A stretch of DNA of 64,000 bases, taken from the NCBI RefSeq assembly GCF_019703515.2, contig NC_059346.1:17925501-17989500 (forward strand). Direction: 5' to 3'. This document shows, piece by piece, positions 1-14,303 of this stretch (within the stretch, counting starts at the first letter, position 1; every line of letters starts with the position of its first letter). The position numbers and the translations under genes were made by a program. This DNA comes from Myxocyprinus asiaticus (lineage: Eukaryota > Chordata > Actinopteri > Cypriniformes > Catostomidae). Under the pieces are notes generated by a model. That model worked only from the letters and a program-made list of their open reading frames with translations, did no database searches and was not told where the DNA came from.

Positions 1-1598
<1,598 letters not shown>

Positions 1599-2266
1599 CC
1601 GGTTTTCGCAAAGTTGGTCCAGTAGGTCATGACGACGGCACTCAGCATGATGTCATTGCGGGAGAAGTTGCAGGGAAAGAGTTCTGTTGGGCCAATAAGT
1701 GGAATTCCAAACACATAGGGCAGCTCATCACCGTGCGCAGAATCCGCCCATGGAGGTTTCATGGGGCTCTGGCAGTGATGGTAGAATGCATAGAAGAAGG
1801 TTGGAGAACCATAGCGTGCGTGCAGGTCTGCCGTCACCACAGCTGGCTCCACCCACTGGTGATCCGTAAACATGGCCACCAGAGTTTTGCGCCGAGTTTC
1901 AGGATTGTCCCGGTCAGCCCAGTCTGTGTACATGAACTTTATGGTCTCTCTCAGAGTGTCCTTTCCTTCTGGGTAACCATATAGACCATCCACAAAATCG
2001 GAGACTGCAAAGTCAAAATCCGAACCAGACACTCCACCCTCTTCTGGCTCCACCACACCCTCTACAAAGCGGAAACCCTCCCCTTGGTTGACGCCCAACA
2101 TGATGTCATAGTTAAGGAACTCCCCCTGCTCCATGAGCACTTCAGGGTCATCAGGGATGAGGTCACCATCAATTACAGGCCCAAAGGCCACATGGAAGCG
2201 TGCTGGCTGAATTTCCTGTTCCACCAACTCCCTGTAGCTACGCTTCTGCATGCAGAGGACCAGGTC
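1599..2266 (-). CDS. nlgn3: nlgn3 large exon, C-terminal half of cholinesterase-like domain
   Basis: 668-nt exon with acceptor ...ATACAG before 2266 and donor GTAAAAC from 1598. It starts in phase 0 with [17 protein letters not shown] and ends ...[10 protein letters not shown] with two bases of the Gly codon. Landmarks are [62 protein letters not shown] and [10 protein letters not shown]. These match neuroligins closely and NLGN3 best. The NQGEG and HGDE motifs sit where cholinesterases carry the Glu and His of the catalytic triad, but the nucleophile is lost in the exon at 17527-17712. The dimer-forming helices of neuroligins fall in this part of the fold (family knowledge). The PETRR stretch is where the human autism-linked Arg451 is expected. 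Confidence 0.96.
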
Positions 2267-2753
2267 CTGTATAAAACACACACACATGCAACTATTATAT
2301 CACCTTCACCTACACAGTTGATAAAAATGGTTTCAACCAGCTGATCTGAAAAAGTCCTTTTCACTATATGTACTGTTTCAAGACAGCTTTACAGAAAATC
2401 ATGCCTTAAAAAACTCTTATCAGCCAAAACTATGAAAACCGAAAACAATGGAATTCAAAATTGTTTGTTTTATAAACCAGTTTCTGCTTCCACAGGCATG
2501 CAATGTTAACTCATTACCAGCCCACATGGAATCTGCATACAGAAAGCTCTGTGGATTTTCACAGAATTGTTATACCTGTTATTCACAAATTTCAACACAT
2601 ACCATAACCCTTGTGTGTTTGTTTATTAAATATTTTGGCTATCTGCATTGTTTTTCTTAGCTTCATTTAATACATTTTAACATGCTTACACCCATTCTGC
2701 AAAATTTTGCAGATTTTTCCACAAAACTTGCACAGAAACATTAAAAAAAGAAA

Positions 2754-3215
2754 GTAACACTTTACAATAAGGTTCTATTTGTTACCATTAGTTAATACAT
2801 TTGTTATCACAAACTAACAATGAACAATAATCTTGACTTATTTATCTTGGTTAATGTTAATTATTAAACGTACTATTGCTCATTGTAAGCTCATGTTAGT
2901 TCACAATGCACTGACTAATGTTAACATATATAACTTTTTATATAAAATTGTATTAGTTTGTGTAGAAATTAACATTAATCAAGATTAAAAAATGCTGTAA
3001 AATTATTTTAGGGGAAAATCTGTAGAATTTTGCAGAATGAACTTTTATTTTTAATTTCCAATTTGTCATTTCCAATACAGTATTTTTTGCATAGGGTTCA
3101 GTGTTTATGCAATTTAGCATAAACCAAGATTAATAAAAGTATTGTTGATTTCTTGTTCCTTTTAACTATTGCATGAACAACTGTTAACAAATGCATCCTT
3201 ATTGTAAAGTGTTAC
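2754..3215. mobile_element. Non-autonomous DNA transposon (MITE) in an nlgn3 intron
   Basis: The ends are inverted copies of each other: GTAACACTTTACAATAAGG at the left and CCTTATTGTAAAGTGTTAC at the right. The interior is AT-rich with no coding frame and contains many TTAACATTAAT-type words. This is a common teleost MITE pattern; superfamily not assigned. Together with flanking simple sequence it fills the intron between 2267 and 3503. Confidence 0.7.
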
Positions 3216-3503
3216 CAAATAAAAAACACTTCTGACGCTAATCATAACATAACCTTATTTTAACTTATCATCAGCAGGTGTGGGAAAACAATTATGAAGA
3301 AACAATTATACTCTCTATTGACATATGCTGGCATTAGTTAAGGTGTTGTGTATTATAAAAACATAAACAGACATATGTTTCATTTCAATCTCACTTGACA
3401 AGGTTTTACATAATATATCCTAGTTTCAGTGTGTTTGCAGTAAATAATGTCTCAATAATTTTAAAGTCATAGATTAATTAATAGAGAAATCTTTGAGTCT
3501 TAC

Positions 3504-3628
3504 ATGAGTGTCAAGGACATTACAGCCAACACGCTCTGCAAGGAGACGAGTGTATTTCACAGGTTGATAGTTCACTGACCAACTGGACAGAGCTGAGCCA
3601 CTCTGAATGATTGCTCTGTGGAACAAAC
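3504..3628 (-). CDS. nlgn3: nlgn3 exon, middle of cholinesterase-like domain
   Basis: 125-nt exon, minus strand, with acceptor CTCTCAATAG before 3628 and donor GTAAGACTC from 3503. The first two bases complete Gly, then it reads [40 protein letters not shown] and H. The sequence matches the neuroligin segment that follows HHSEG and contains conserved QSGSALSSW and VGC. It joins in phase 0 to the exon at 2266 (the DTH-DLVLC junction has the same length as human NLGN3). It is too short to show as a long open frame. Confidence 0.94.
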
Positions 3629-5569
3629 CTATTGAGAGTGAGAGAGAGAGAGAGAAATGTGAGAATAAAATATATTAAATGTCATATCAATATTCCAGCA
3701 AACATAAGTATATTAGTACTCTATTATCAAAGAAGGTCCATCCAAATTCATGGTTTTTAAGAGCCTTTATGTGATACCATGACCCTCACAACAAATAGGT
3801 GATGGACACCTACTACTGCGTAATGCCTACTACAGAATCAATAACATTTTTCATCCACCACAGTTTTTCATCCACCACAGTTATTAAATTAGATAATTAA
3901 ATATAGTAGCAGCACATGTTTAACAGGTCATTTTTTCTGCCAACGAATAACCTAATGATCTAATGCTGTTAGGTCATTCCAGTCACCTAACCATCACTAG
4001 CCAAAACTGGCTTAACTAAACTACCCACCACTGATCCACAGCTCCAAATCTGTCTTTGGATGGGCAACAGACTTTAGGTACACCGATATATCGGTTTTAC
4101 AGATTAATCTGTGATGATAATTGATTTTTGGAACAATCGATTATGGGCAAAAGTCTATGCCGATAGTTGCTGATAGTTTTTTTTTTTTACTCAGTGTTCC
4201 TCTGTTGCTGGCACTGGAGGATTCTGTAATTAGAACGGTTTGGTTCTACAGCAGTGGTTCTCAACCAGGGGGTCGGGACCCACTAGGGGGCCTCAGCACA
4301 CTTCCAGGGTGGGCCTCAAGATCTCTTAAAAACATTTAATATAAGGTAGATTGTTATATTTTTTTTATAGAATTTTTAAAATTCAACTTACTGAAAATGC
4401 AAAAAAAAAAAAAAAAACATTAACTCCCTTTGCAGCTTGAACATGCAGTTCTAGACATTTCTGGAATCACAAAATGTTCAACCATATTTTTATCCTCACT
4501 TCAATGCATATTATGATTAGATAATCAAGTGTTCTAAATTAAATCGAGGGCATGCAAAAAAATAAAGTATAAAAAATTGGGCAGTGGTGGCTTAGCGGTT
4601 AAGGCTCTGGGTTATTGATCAGAAGGTTGGGGGTTCAAGCCCCAGCACTGCCAAGATGCCACTGTTGGGCCCTTGAGCAAGGCCCTTGACCCTATCTGCT
4701 CCAGGGGTGCTGTATCATGGCTGACCCTGCACTCTAACCCCAGCCTAGCTGAGATATGTGGAAAAAGAAGAATTTCATTGTATATGTGCAAATGTGTGAT
4801 AAATAAAGAAAATTATAAATTGAGACTACAGAAAAATGCCCTTATTATTATTAATTAATAATAAACCTCATTCCTCATTAAAGGGTCATGAAACCTAAAA
4901 ACATATTTTTTTGTGATGTGAACAGATATGTACAGGATGCACATCACTAAAAACAATTATGTTTATTGCATAGGGTTAAGTGGTTATTTTTTCATTTTAT
5001 TGAGCCATTTCGTTTTTCTGATTTCAAAAGGAAAGTTGAAGCAACGTCACAAAAATGAGGTATATGTGAGTTATTATTATTAAGACAGCATGCATTCACT
5101 CCACATTATTCATGAGAAGGAACGCTTCCATCCAATCACAGGGCTGCCTCATTCATGAGCTCACATTACAGCCACAGTGGAGAATTTAAACTCATGACAT
5201 AGATGTAACCACTGTTCCACAGGCGCGAGATTTCAATAGAACTTTTACACTAAACACTGTGATGAGATCGAAATCATTCCACAAAACGCACCGCAGTCCA
5301 TAACCGGGCAACCTCGAGCATTTCTTGGCTGCAGTTGTGCAAGTCCGGCTCCAAACACATAATTTATGAGGGAGGGCTACCAGTGCTGATTCCATCGCTT
5401 ATTCTCCGTGTGTCGGATAATGGACATAAGATTGAAATCACAAGTCAGAATGGACTACAGTCCACTCCATAACCATACAGAAGCGAGCATGTTGGTTGGT
5501 TGGCAGCTGTTGTGCTTAAATATGAGGCAGAAGTGTATTCCAGGTGCTAGCTGCCTTGAGATGTCACAC
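3629..5569. other. Start of a 13.9-kb nlgn3 intron: repeat scraps
   Basis: This stretch holds a (GA) tract at 3636-3654 and a hAT-like end at about 4250-4325 (AGTGGTTCTCAACCAGGGGG). It also holds a poly(A) run at 4401-4417 and a tRNA-derived SINE at 4571-4815, listed separately. From 4879 there is one end of a TTAA-type MITE (AAAGGGTCATGAAACC), resembling the ends of the element at 19.1 kb; I could not find its other end. No exon seen. Confidence 0.6.
4571..4815 (+). mobile_element. tRNA-derived SINE
   Basis: The head has a tRNA-like polymerase III promoter: GTGGCTTAGCGGTTAAGG (A box region) and GGGTTCAAGCCCC (B box). A body with TTGAGCAAGGCCCTTGACCC follows. The tail is GAATTTCATTGTATATGTGC followed by GTGATAAATAAAG. 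This layout is typical of ostariophysan fish SINEs. It is not a functional tRNA gene because the acceptor stem is not formed. Confidence 0.75.
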
Positions 5570-5760
5570 AGGTCACATAAACTGCAACACATAGAGACAG
5601 TATCACCTAGATATCACATAGAGACTGTGTTTGTTCCACAAACTACCAAACACAAAACTCTCACTAAATCATTTAGAAAAAATGTGATTAAGGTCAAACT
5701 TGAAAAAAAAAAAAAAAAGAAAAAAAAAAGAAGAAAAATTTAAGATACGCGTCATATAAA

Positions 5761-6500
5761 GGTAGAGCTACTAAATATTAGATCTCTTTCTACCAAAGCA
5801 CTAATTGTAAACGAAATTATTACAGATCATAGTTTGGATGCGCTCTGTTTGACTTAAACCTGGCTTAAACTGGATGAATATATTCATTAAAATGAATCTA
5901 CTCCCCCATTTTATTGTTATAACGTCTAAAGGGTCGAGGAGAAGGTGTTGCTACAATTTACAGTGAAGTTTTTGGTGTTACTCAGTGGCTTACGGTTATA
6001 AGATTTAGTCTTTTGAACTAATAATTCATTATCAGATATAAATAAAAAATCGTCTTTTGCCCTTGTTACAGTATTATTTTGGTTTCCTTGGTGAATTTGC
6101 AAATTTTCGATCAGATCTAGTAGTTATTGTAGATACAGCTTTAATTGTTGATGACTTCAACATTCACATAGATAATGAAAATGAAACATTGGGATTAGCA
6201 TTTATTATATTCTCAACTCTCTTGGAGTCAGATAAAATGTGGCAGGACCAACTCATTGTCATAATCATATGCTAGATTTAATTCTGTCATATGGAGTTGA
6301 TGTTGATTCTACAGAAATTCTACTGCAGAGCGATGACATCTCAGATCATTACCTCGTCTCTTGTTTGTTGCGATCAGCTAATGTTACTCAATCTACACCA
6401 TGCTATCGTTCAGGCAGAACTATTCTTTCGACCACTAAAGATAGCTTCACTAATAATCTTCCAGAATTGTCTCACATACTCACAACTTGATGTAATAACA
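5761..6500 (+). pseudogene. LINE endonuclease-domain remnant
   Basis: Frames read LLNIRSLSTKALIVNEII, later DDFNIHID, and then SDDISDHYLVSCLL. These are the APE-type endonuclease signatures (start, GDFN-like and SDH motifs). The reading is broken by at least two in-frame stops near 5850-5880 and by frame changes near 6240. GDFN has become DDFN. Non-functional. Confidence 0.75.
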
Positions 6501-6531
6501 GAAAGTATAAATACAGTCTTCTCAAGCACTC

Positions 6532-7554
6532 TTGATAGTGACGCCCCCCCTTCGATTAAAGAAAATTAAAGAAAAAAGCCTCGCACCATGGTACAATGAT
6601 CACACTCATGCTCTCAAGAGAGCAGCTTGGAAAATGGGGCACAAGTGGAAGAATACAAAATTAGAGGTATTTCACAGTGCATGGAAGGATAGTGTCTGTA
6701 GCTACAGACAGGCACTAAAAGCTGCCAGGTCAGCATATTTTAGCAAACTCATAGAAAATAATGACAATAATCCTAGGTGTTTATTCAGTACTGTGGCTAA
6801 ATTGGTTAGGAATAAAGCATCGACTAAACCAGATATTCTGTCGCAGCACAATAGTAACGACTTCATGAATTTCTTTACTGATAAAATTGAGATAATCAGA
6901 AATAAAATTGGAACTATGCAATCAACTGTCACAGCACCTCAGAAAACAGTGTCTCATAATTTTGCTCACGAGCAACTTCAATCCTTCAATGTCATAGGTC
7001 ATAAAGAGCTAACAAAACTTATCAAAAAATCAAAAGCCACAACATGTATGTTAGATACAATACCAACAAAGCTCTTAAAAGAGGTATTCCCAGTAATCTC
7101 AGAACCTCTTATTAATATTATTAACTCCTCGCTCTCCTTAGGACATGTCCTAAGAAACTTTAAAATGGCAGTTATCAAACCACTTATTAAGAAGACACAG
7201 CTTGATCCTAGAGAATTGGCTAATTACAGACCGATTTCAAATCTACCATTTATGTCGAAAATACTAGAAAAGTTAGTGTCCTCCCAACTATTTTCATTTA
7301 TACAGAAAAATGTAATATATGAAGAATTTCAGTCAGGATTTAGGCCCCATCACAGTACAGAGACTGCACTTATCAGAGTTACAAATGACTTGCTCTTATC
7401 ATCTGATCGCGGCTGTATTTCTCTTCTAGTGCTTTTAGATCTTAGTGCTGCCTTCGACACGATAGATCAAGACATTCTCATAAATAGGCTGGAGAACTAT
7501 GTTGGCATTAGTGGACTTGCATTAGCATGGTTTAGGTCCTATTTATTAGACTGA
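6532..7554 (+). pseudogene. LINE reverse transcriptase, N-terminal and palm part (broken)
   Basis: A 340-codon open stretch. The first 100 residues are the linker after the endonuclease ([17 protein letters not shown]). RT fingers follow with [38 protein letters not shown] and motif [20 protein letters not shown]. It ends at a TGA after FRSYLLD, exactly where related LINEs continue with an Arg codon, and the frame then shifts. It is the longest open frame in the window but a pseudogene fragment. Confidence 0.85.
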
Positions 7555-7558
7555 GGAA

Positions 7559-7993
7559 TTGTCAAATCAAACAAAAGTTAAGTATGGAGTGCCAAAGGGA
7601 TCAGTTTTAGGACCTCTGCTTTTCTACTTGCTTCCCCTGGGAGATATTATCAGGAATCATGGAATAAGTTTCCACTGTTATGCCGACGATACCCAACTTT
7701 ATATTTCTTCTAAACCCAACAAAAATTCACAAATCTCCAAATTAGCAGAGTGTATCAGTGAAATCAAAGATTGGATGGCCAGAAATTTCCTTCTTCTCAA
7801 CTCCGAAAAAACAGAGGTACTATTGATTGGACCAAAAACCTCTAAAAATAAGCAGCTAAAATATAATTTGACTCTCGATGGATGTACTGTTACGTCGTCT
7901 TCTACAGCAAAGAACTTCGGTATTATATTTAATACCAATCTGTCCTTGAAAATCACATTTTCAATGTTTGTAGAACAGCATTCTTCCACCTGA
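7559..7993 (+). pseudogene. LINE reverse transcriptase, catalytic YADD part (broken)
   Basis: Continues the element after a frameshift. It carries motif B (VPKGSVLGPLLF) and the catalytic motif C YADDTQLYI, then LAECISEIKDWMARNFLLLN and EKTEVLLIGPK. It ends early in a stop after FVEQHSST, with another shift before the thumb region. The catalytic aspartates are present but the protein is split. Confidence 0.85.
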
Positions 7994-8016
7994 GAAATAT
8001 TGCTAAATTATGACAT

Positions 8017-8253
8017 ATGCTCACTGTTGCTGATGCCGAAAAACTAATTCATGCATTCATGACCTCAAGACTAGATTACTGTAATGCATTACTGGGAGGA
8101 TGTCCAGCAAGTTCAATAAATAAACTTCAATTGGTTCAAAATGCAGCTGCCAGAGTGCTGACTAGAACCAAGAAATATGATCATATTAGCCCCATTCTAT
8201 CACCGTTATATTGGCTACCTGTTACATTTCATTTAATTTTAAAATTCTGTTAA
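8017..8253 (+). pseudogene. LINE reverse transcriptase, C-terminal thumb part (broken)
   Basis: Reads EKLIHAFMTSRLDYCNALLG, then LQLVQNAAARVLTRTKKYDH and SPLYWLPV, the typical C-terminal block of L2/CR1/Rex1-type reverse transcriptases. It closes after 78 codons; the rest of the block (about 8260-8500) continues in other frames. Confidence 0.8.
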
Positions 8254-9067
8254 CTACATACAAAGCTTTGAATGGTCTAGCTCCACAGTACTTAAGTGAC
8301 CTTCTGACACGTTATATTCCATCATGTTCATTATGATCACAAAATTCTGGCTTGTTAATAATTCCAAGAATATCAAAATCCACAAAAGGAGGTAGATCCT
8401 TTTCATACTTGGCTCCCTAACACTGGTCGGGATGCTGACACACTCACTCAGTTTAAATCTAAACTAAAGACTCATTTATTTAGCCAGGCATACACCTAAT
8501 TTATCCTACAACTCACAATTAAGCTACTTTAGTTAGGTCTCATGATCTATAACTCTGCATAAAATTGAATGGCATCTACGCTAATATAATTTTTTTTGTT
8601 TCCATGTCTCAACCTTGGGATTCATATCCCGAGGTTACCAGAGCCAGCCATATCCAGCACCGTTCCTGCTTGGTGACGGACTCCACTGCTACGTGCCGCA
8701 AACTACAGCCGGTGCCAGCCAGACATCACTTCAGTCTTTTGACTTCAGAGGATGAACTGATGCCAGCTCCAGCTGTAAGACATCGGATACTTCATATGCC
8801 ACTGCCTGAACCTTGGACTAAGGATGGACCCCACTGAACCTCACCGAAATGACCTGCAGGTTGAACTGCGATGCACCTCATTAATCTCTGCCTGCATCAC
8901 CTTTGTCTATTGATGGACTACACTCTTCAAATGGAACACATAGACTATTATTTAACTGCCAACAAAAGCCTTCATCAGCCAACTAACAAAGGACAATGCA
9001 TCTATGTGAACTTCTGCAGTTAATCCAGGTTGGACTTCAAAGACATTAGTCATTAATCTTAAAGTAA

Positions 9068-9146
<79 letters not shown>

Positions 9147-9582
9147 TTATTTTTTTTTTTTTTAAACAAAGGACCTTAACACTTACTTAATTTACAAATT
9201 TAAAACCAAGACTTCCACTGCACATATATAATTAGTATTGGCATTATATTCATGTTGTTTAGCCAGAGGGGAACTGGCACCCACAGTGAGCCTGGTTTCT
9301 CCCAAAGTTATTTTTCTCCATTAAAAAACATCTTATAGAGTTTTGTGTTCCTTGCCACGGTCGCCTTCAGCTTGCTCACAGGGGTTCTAAATACAATTAT
9401 TATTTAATTATTTAATTTCTATACACAATTTACAATAATCTTTAATCAAACTACACAATGATCACTCTAAGACTTTATAGATATTACAGTTTAATTTTTG
9501 GTTAATGCATGATTTCCTGTAAAGCTGCTTTGAAATGATGTGTGTTGTGAAAAGCGCTATACAAATAAAAATTACTTGACTG

Positions 9583-11499
9583 TTAAGGGAGGCTTTTCTG
9601 TTTATATGGCGCCTATCGCGTCTTCTCGCCGTGTGTCTGATCATAAACAGGACAACACGATGGCTTGTTCAAAATCAGAAGACAGTGATGAAAACCGAAA
9701 ACTCAAAGTCATTTAAACTCTATCTTTGATCTACTTTACATCAAGTTTCCAGGATTTATGCCTACTGTTTTGTAGCCATGACAATGGAGTTGAAATACTG
9801 GATAACTTTACACAGACCAGGTAAGCGATTTTATCACACTAGAGTCATGTTAAAATGTATTATGCTTAAGTATTGTGTCTATACTTTTTAAAAACGCTGT
9901 GTATATGTTTTGTGTATCTGACCTGTTTACCGTCATTGTATGTGCCTTATTACTGCACGCATTTTTTTTTTCTGTGCCAAATCAACATTATGCCACAATA
10001 CTGTATTAAACCCAAAACACTCTTTGTAAGAATAAATATCTATGAATGATTGTAAAGCCTTAAAGCAGTGCTGGTTTTGCTGATAATGTCTGCTTTCATG
10101 AGTGCTGTTCTCACTTCATTCTTAAAAGTTTGAACAAAACATACAAATCTTTTTACAGATTTGCAAACTGTTCTAGTTTCTAGTTCAGAATTGTTTTGTT
10201 TTTTTATTTTTCATGAGATAATATATTTTTCAATTGTTATATTGACAACTAGCCCAGGTCTCCCCTATATTTGCCATATTCCCTCATGTCAGAAGCCTCA
10301 TCTCATTATGACATTGCAGGTTTGCTTATTCGCTCACCATGGTCTTTTAATTCCACATAGAATTATAAACCAGAAAGTTGCTTTGGTCCTAGGCACAGAA
10401 TGAGCCGTGAGTCATCACCATTACTCCTCCAGATAGCTCCATAAGGACTGTCCCTGTAATAAGCTCAAAGTGCCTGCAAGTCATGTAAACAAGTTCCATT
10501 GATCTTGTTCATGTGGCTATAACATTTCTATTCTATTTGATTCTATCACATTACTTCAGCCAAGACAATCATTCCATAATGACCACATGCATCTCTGATT
10601 CATGCAAATTACTCTACACAGAAAAGTGGAGAAACAACAACTTTAACACTCAACAGCTACACCCTGCATGGTGGAAAACATGCCCACCCACCAGATGGAG
10701 TGTGAATTTCTTGAATTTAGGGGTTGATAGTAATCAAACCAGCTACTATCAAACTGAATACAACACTCTCTTCAATGATAGGCTACTGTTACTAATGTTT
10801 ACATTAAGAGGATGTATCACAAAATGAACAAATAAGTGCAAGTTACAGGCAACACTCCCAAATCAGATCACACACACAGTTGTCTTGGAAAATTGTGAAT
10901 ATATGGTCTTGCTCTATCGCTGTAATGTAGAAGCTATTCTTTAATTAAATCCAACTTTCAGGCAACTAGAATGAAACAAAGTCTGCTAAATGACTAAATG
11001 TAAACATCAATATGCAGATTTATTTTAGATTTATAGAGTGCTCCTTGTCTGCAGAATAGCTTTTCTAGTGAACTGTGAAATATATTTTTAATTGTTTGAA
11101 GTCACCTGTTCCACTTGGTCTGGAACAGTGCGAATAACTGAAAGAGAGATTTAATCTTAATGATTTAGTATATTTTTTAGAGGAGCAATAAGACTGCAGA
11201 AATCACAACAAACAGGACAAAAGGGAGAGAAAGAACTCTATTGCTCCAGGCAGGGCATAGAGTGGGACAGGGATATAGCTTGACAGCTACTTAAATGATA
11301 AAGCAATAGGACTAGTGCAGTATGCCGTTTTTGGCCTCACTCTACACACATTGAAATCAAGTGTCTGCTCTACACGGATGACCTGGTTCTGCCGTCCCCA
11401 CTGATGATGGGCTTTAGAGCTGTCCCTGCTGGAGCAGTAATTACAGAAATGGATAGTGACAGTCAATCTGGACTAAATTAGAATTTACCACATACTAGT
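9583..11499. other. nlgn3 intron, no recognised feature
   Basis: AT-rich intronic DNA. I see no convincing exon, RNA gene or complete transposon. The 104-codon frame starting at 10513 has no recognisable domain or plausible splice borders. Confidence 0.5.
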
Positions 11500-12009
11500 T
11501 TAAAGGGACAGTTCACCCAAAAATTTAAATTCTATCATCATTTACTCACCCTCATGTTGTAAACCTGTACGACTCTCTCTCTTCTGAGGGACACAAAAGA
11601 ATTATCAAAAGATGTACATGTAATTTTTTCCCCCTGCAATTACAACAAATGAGGACTGGAGCATTCAAGCTTCAAAAAGGAGGCAGAGGTACCATTAAAA
11701 TATTATAAAAGTAGTTAAGTCGTTATTCACTGAAAGTTCATGAGAGAAATAATGATGTCTCATTCATGGACAAATGGTTCTTTTGAGTCCATTTGAGACC
11801 ATTCTTTCATTTTTGAAAGCTCCATTCCTAATCTGGTAATTGCATGGAAGAAATGACCAGAACATTCTAGAAAATTTCTCCATTTGTGTTTCACAGAAGA
11901 AAAATAAGTCAAATGGATTTGGAACAACATGAGGGTGAGTAAATAATGACAGAATTATCTTTTATTTTTTTATCTATCTATTTTTTTTTTTGGTGAACTA
12001 TACCTTTAA
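11500..12009. mobile_element. TTAA-flanked MITE (Angel-like)
   Basis: TTAA is present at both borders (11500-11503 and 12006-12009). The left end reads AGGGACAGTTCACCCAAAAA, and the right end is its imperfect reverse complement around TGGTGAACTATACCTTTAA. Inner parts also mirror each other: ATCATTTACTCACCCTCATG versus CATGAGGGTGAGTAAATAAT. There is no coding frame. This is a very common cyprinid element. Confidence 0.8.
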
Positions 12010-12402
12010 CTGTTAGGAGGGGTCCTACAACACAACCACATATAAATATTTTGAAGTTTAAGTAAGTGCATCTACTGTAGATAGAACAACATATTATACA
12101 AAATTACAATTCAGTAAAATAAATGCACCAATAATAGAGTAGATGAAATTATATTATTTGGAAATACAAAACTAAGACATTCCTGTATATGAATAAGAAA
12201 TATAAGGACCAGCTTCAATCCAAAATTTCCAAAGAGAGAGAGGGAGAGAGAAAGGGAGGTAAACAGAGGCAGAGAGAAAGAAAGAGTGAGATGAGGAAAC
12301 GTAGCAGAGACAAACCGTTATCAATATATTGAAAAAAACAATGTTGTAGGATCAATAACCCTGCAGGTGTGATTAGCTCTGATCTCTGTAAAACACACTT
12401 AG

Positions 12403-12436
<34 letters not shown>

Positions 12437-12730
12437 ACCTAGACACACCTACAAACACACTCGAGTACCACAACTCAGGGATAAGGCTGATGAGGCAGGA
12501 GAGGAGTTACCATAGTAACAGCAGAGATTACCGTGGTAAAGGAAGCTTGGATGTGACAGTACTCATGGTTGCAAATGCAGCTGTCTCAGCAGTTATGGAC
12601 CGCAATAATGCACAAGGCCCTTACAGAGACAAACCTTTAAGTGCATTAGCAAAGGTCTTAGAGAGAACATATTTGAACTGTATTCTTACTGTATATATCT
12701 ATTTAACTGATAGAACAGAGAATTACTTAC
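12010..12730. other. nlgn3 intron with microsatellites
   Basis: A (GA)-rich tract at 12232-12290 and an (AC) tract at 12406-12440; otherwise ordinary AT-rich intron. The 77-residue frame on the minus strand here is a translation of these simple repeats. Confidence 0.55.
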
Positions 12731-13990
12731 AAGGGCATAGGTTTGGTTTGAAAGTTGGTAGGGACATATTGCAAGGATATTATTCAAAATGTTGGTATTA
12801 AGAAAATGCGAGAAAGTCAGTCTGGTTATATAGGCAAAATAACATTATTACCTCATATAACAAGTCAATTTCTTATTTCTCTGCCCCACAATATTAAATA
12901 TTATCCTTTTTAAAAAAAAAAAAAAATTCTAAAGAATAAACAAATTAAGAACTGACCACTAGGGCTGCACGGTTAGGAGGAAAATTGTGATATGCTATAA
13001 ACTTGGATAATTTGACAGCGATATGCGATGTGCTAAACCTAAGATTAATGCGTCAAATTCAAATGTTATATTTTGGAAGAAGATTTACCTTGAGAAAATT
13101 ATACCCAAGGGAAAAGAAGATGACATTCTGTAAAATGTATTATCCAGCATTAAAAAAATGGAAGGGTAGCATAAGTTAACAATTTACATGTGCAAAATGA
13201 CATCACAAGATAAACAAATTATGGGAAAAATGGAACACTGACATTTTCCCCCACTTTCTTTTCTCATATTGTTTATTTATATGTACTTACTTTTTTATCT
13301 GAAAAAGTAGGCCTCCTGAACAAAGTAGGTTTTAGGATTAGCCTACAACTCATGACTTTTTTATTTTTATTACAAATGCCTTATTTTATTGCCAAAATAT
13401 TATTATTCAATCTATGTTCTTCTCCAATGTGCAAAATAAAACCCTTATTGGGAGTTATACCAGCATCTTAAAATCCTGCACCTCTGACACATTGGTTAAA
13501 ATTTTAAGATGTCTTCCTCAAGAGGTTGCATACCAGCCGAAAAAAACAGAATCCTCCCTCGGGCTGCATGCAAAAATCAGAATATGTTTTACTTTTTGAC
13601 AGGGAAAATTTTTACATGAAAAGTATGCTTGTTTAAATCTATTAATTTCAAGGATTGGACGTTAAGATACCCATGGAAATCTGCCTGTTATCTCTAGAAA
13701 ATGATTTTTTAAAAATCTTACAAATGACTGTGATGCATCCTGAACAGCGCTGATAAAAGTAACAGGTGCCACATGACAACACCGTTTATGAGCTGCTTCA
13801 GAAGAGGTAGGACAATAATTTACACATTAATAATTATACCAAGGACCTTTAATAGTCATATGAAAATAAAAACATAGTATAAATTGAAAGTATTTTCTGT
13901 GTGGTAAAATTGCCCAAATGTTGTTCGGGACATTTCCGATTGTCTGAAAGTTAGTAGGGACATGTCCCTATCATCCCAACATAAATCTAC
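12731..13990 (+). mobile_element. DNA transposon copy A of a near-identical inverted pair
   Basis: The ends show related inverted motifs: TAGGTTTGGTTTGAAAGTTG at the left and the reverse complement of CATAAATCTAC at the right. Subterminal AGTTGGTAGGGACAT and AGTTAGTAGGGACATGTCCC also mirror each other. Over roughly 290 bp that I compared by eye (13081-13360) it differs from the copy at 29552-31674 at only a handful of positions. No transposase frame is seen, so it is non-autonomous. Superfamily not assigned. Confidence 0.75.
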
Positions 13991-14303
13991 GATTAAGATT
14001 ACTTATCTTTACTTACTTACCATTATCAGAATCCTTATGTGCAGTTTTTATAACCACAAACTGCTTTACATTTACCTTTATTTTCTAAAAAATTTTGATT
14101 GTTAATTTATTATTGAATATGCTTAACTGTTTTCAATATTGGTTTTCTCAAAGTGCACTCAATGTCCTCTCATCTTGGTCTGTTTTAATGCAATGTTGAA
14201 TATTTATGGTATTAAACAATTTGATTTGACAAGAACAAACTGACTTTAAACTAATGGCTTTAAAGTTTGGAACAGCATTGAGGAGATATTTCATATTCAC
14301 AGG

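Larger units (their letters stand above)
5570..9582 (+). mobile_element. Degraded non-LTR retrotransposon (LINE, L2/CR1-like clade)
   Basis: The element covers remnants of a leader and endonuclease region from about 5570 to 6500 with many stops and shifts, then reverse transcriptase pieces. The 3' end is GAAAAGCGCTATACAAATAA near 9549, a tail shared with fish L2-like LINEs. A GGTTCTAAATACAATTATTA-type 3' UTR and a long (AT) microsatellite (9085-9141) lie inside. It sits on the strand opposite to nlgn3, within its largest intron. The 5' border is uncertain and no target-site duplication was identified. Without an intact frame it cannot move on its own. Confidence 0.85.

Noticed and set aside
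13414..13599. 61-codon frame occurring twice almost identically (also 29936-30121)
   Set aside because: The identity comes from the two copies of the same DNA transposon, not from a conserved protein; no start context or domain.
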